This document shows positions 5,621 to 6,127 of a DNA stretch of 6,127 nt, piece by piece. The notes below the pieces were generated by a model. That model was not told the origin of the DNA. It did not search any database and saw nothing but the letters and a program-made list of their open reading frames with translations. The position numbers and the translations under genes are program-made. Numbering within the stretch: position 1 is the stretch's first letter; each line of letters opens with the position of its first letter. Origin of the DNA: VBAS01 sp035764525 (GTDB lineage: Bacteria; Bacteroidota; Bacteroidia; Chitinophagales; Chitinophagaceae); assembly GCA_035764525.1 (NCBI GenBank), contig DASTZB010000305.1, positions 1 to 6,127 of the forward strand, written 5' to 3'.

Positions 5621-5636
5621 TAAATCAAAAAAAGAA

Positions 5637-6080
5637 ATGGCAAAAGAAGTCTCTGGCTTTGTTAAGCTTCAGTGCAAGGGTGGCCAGGCCAATCCTGCAC
5701 CTCCGATCGGTCCTGCTTTAGGTTCCAAGGGTATCAATATCATGGAATTCTGCAAGCAATTCAATGCCCGCACACAAGATAGAATGGGCAAAGTGCTTCC
5801 CGTATTAATTACAGTTTATACTGACAAAAGTTTTGATTTTATCATCAAGACACCTCCTGCATCTGTTCAATTGCTGGAGGCTGCAAAATTGCAAAGTGGT
5901 TCAAAAGAATCTAACCGTGTTAAAGTTGGCAAGGTAAATTGGACACAGGTTGAGGCAATCGCAAAAGATAAAATGCCTGACCTGAACTGCTTTACAGTTG
6001 AAAGCGCTATGAAAATGGTTGCTGGTACAGCTCGCAGCATGGGAATTACCGTAGAAGGTAAAGCTCCCTGGGAAAATTAA
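5637..6080 (+). CDS. rplK: 50S ribosomal protein L11
   Basis: Component of the GTPase-associated centre of the large ribosomal subunit, where it binds 23S rRNA helices 43-44 and works with translation factors. The 147-residue product shows the N-terminal domain with the proline-rich helix region GGQANPAPPIGPALGSKGIN (about residues 15-34) and NIMEFCKQFN. The C-terminal RNA-binding domain runs from TPPASVQLLEAA to the conserved end CFTVESAMKMVAGTARSMGITVEGK. The frame is open upstream to a TTG at 5592, but the family starts with MAKEV/MAKKV, so ATG 5637 is the start. It is preceded by an A-rich run, not a Shine-Dalgarno site. rplA follows after 26 nt, as in the standard L11 operon. Unusually, nusG is not upstream; nusB diverges instead. 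Confidence 0.97.
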   Translation: MAKEVSGFVKLQCKGGQANPAPPIGPALGSKGINIMEFCKQFNARTQDRMGKVLPVLITVYTDKSFDFIIKTPPASVQLLEAAKLQSGSKESNRVKVGKVNWTQVEAIAKDKMPDLNCFTVESAMKMVAGTARSMGITVEGKAPWEN

Positions 6081-6106
6081 TCGGTGAAAAATTAAAACGA
6101 ATCACA

Positions 6107-6127
6107 ATGGCATTTATCAGTAAAAAA
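6107..6127 (+). CDS. rplA: 50S ribosomal protein L1, first seven codons only
   Basis: An ATG 26 nt after the rplK stop opens the frame MAFISKK, which runs off the right edge. rplA directly follows rplK in nearly all bacteria, and a short Ala/Lys-containing start is normal for L1. The identification rests mainly on gene order, since seven residues are too few for a family match. L1 binds the 23S rRNA stalk at the exit site and, in many bacteria, represses its own operon through the rplK leader. Confidence 0.75.

Larger units (their letters stand above)
5313..5636. other. Intergenic region between divergent nusB and rplK
   Basis: This 324-nt stretch holds no recognised gene. It contains a nusB promoter word near its left end, a very AT-rich middle (about 5365-5510) with several A and T runs, a rplK promoter word at 5518-5525, and a structured rplK leader from about 5530 to 5636. 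I see no nusG or secE remnant and no tRNA. One 20-codon reading frame (5436-5498, +) is open but has no support beyond being open. Confidence 0.8.

Noticed and set aside
5592..5636. An extended L11 N-terminus starting at TTG 5592
   Set aside because: The 15 extra residues are outside the family; ATG 5637 gives the standard MAKEV start, and the stretch forms part of the leader hairpin.
1..6127. CRISPR array, insertion sequence, tRNA or toxin-antitoxin pair
   Set aside because: No spaced direct repeats, transposase motifs, terminal repeats or tRNA-like cloverleaf seen on either strand.

Overview
The window looks like a piece of an AT-rich chromosome from the phylum Bacteroidota, most plausibly the Chitinophagaceae or a close relative. 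Four things point there. NusB is the long form of about 308 residues instead of about 140. DUF1573, YajC and CoaE genes follow nusB. Promoter-like words fit TAnnTTTG, the -7 element of Bacteroidota. Starts are preceded by A-rich sequence and not by clear Shine-Dalgarno sites. The family-level assignment is inference. No mobile element, CRISPR array, tRNA or rRNA was seen.

Layout. Bases 1-674 (+) hold the C-terminal two-thirds or so of a class I aspartate aminotransferase, closed by a clear terminator hairpin. Facing it, 714-1031 (-) encodes a tiny exported monohaem cytochrome c-like protein. From the far side of that gene, 1136-1945 (+) encodes a lipoprotein of the putative cyclase (kynurenine formamidase-like) family. 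It converges on a leftward block separated by only 8 nt, with a shared hairpin.

The leftward block (1954-5312, -) reads in transcription order nusB, a DUF1573 lipoprotein, yajC, a terminator, coaE and a CPBP-family membrane protease. coaE and the protease overlap by 11 nt. DUF1573 and coaE have promoter-like words of their own, so the block is probably several overlapping transcription units. It is a housekeeping set: transcription antitermination, protein export accessory and the last step of coenzyme A synthesis.

Divergent from nusB, across 324 nt without a recognised gene, starts the ribosomal protein unit rplK (5637-6080, +), followed by the first seven codons of rplA. The rplK leader is the most interesting non-coding sequence here. 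A TATCTTTG promoter word places the RNA start near 5530, and the leader carries a 16-bp GC-rich perfect palindrome inside a longer hairpin, plus a second hairpin that competes with the first. The nusB promoter repeats the same extended motif on the other strand. Most of the window is otherwise ordinary core genome; I see no clear evidence of a new defence or mobile system.
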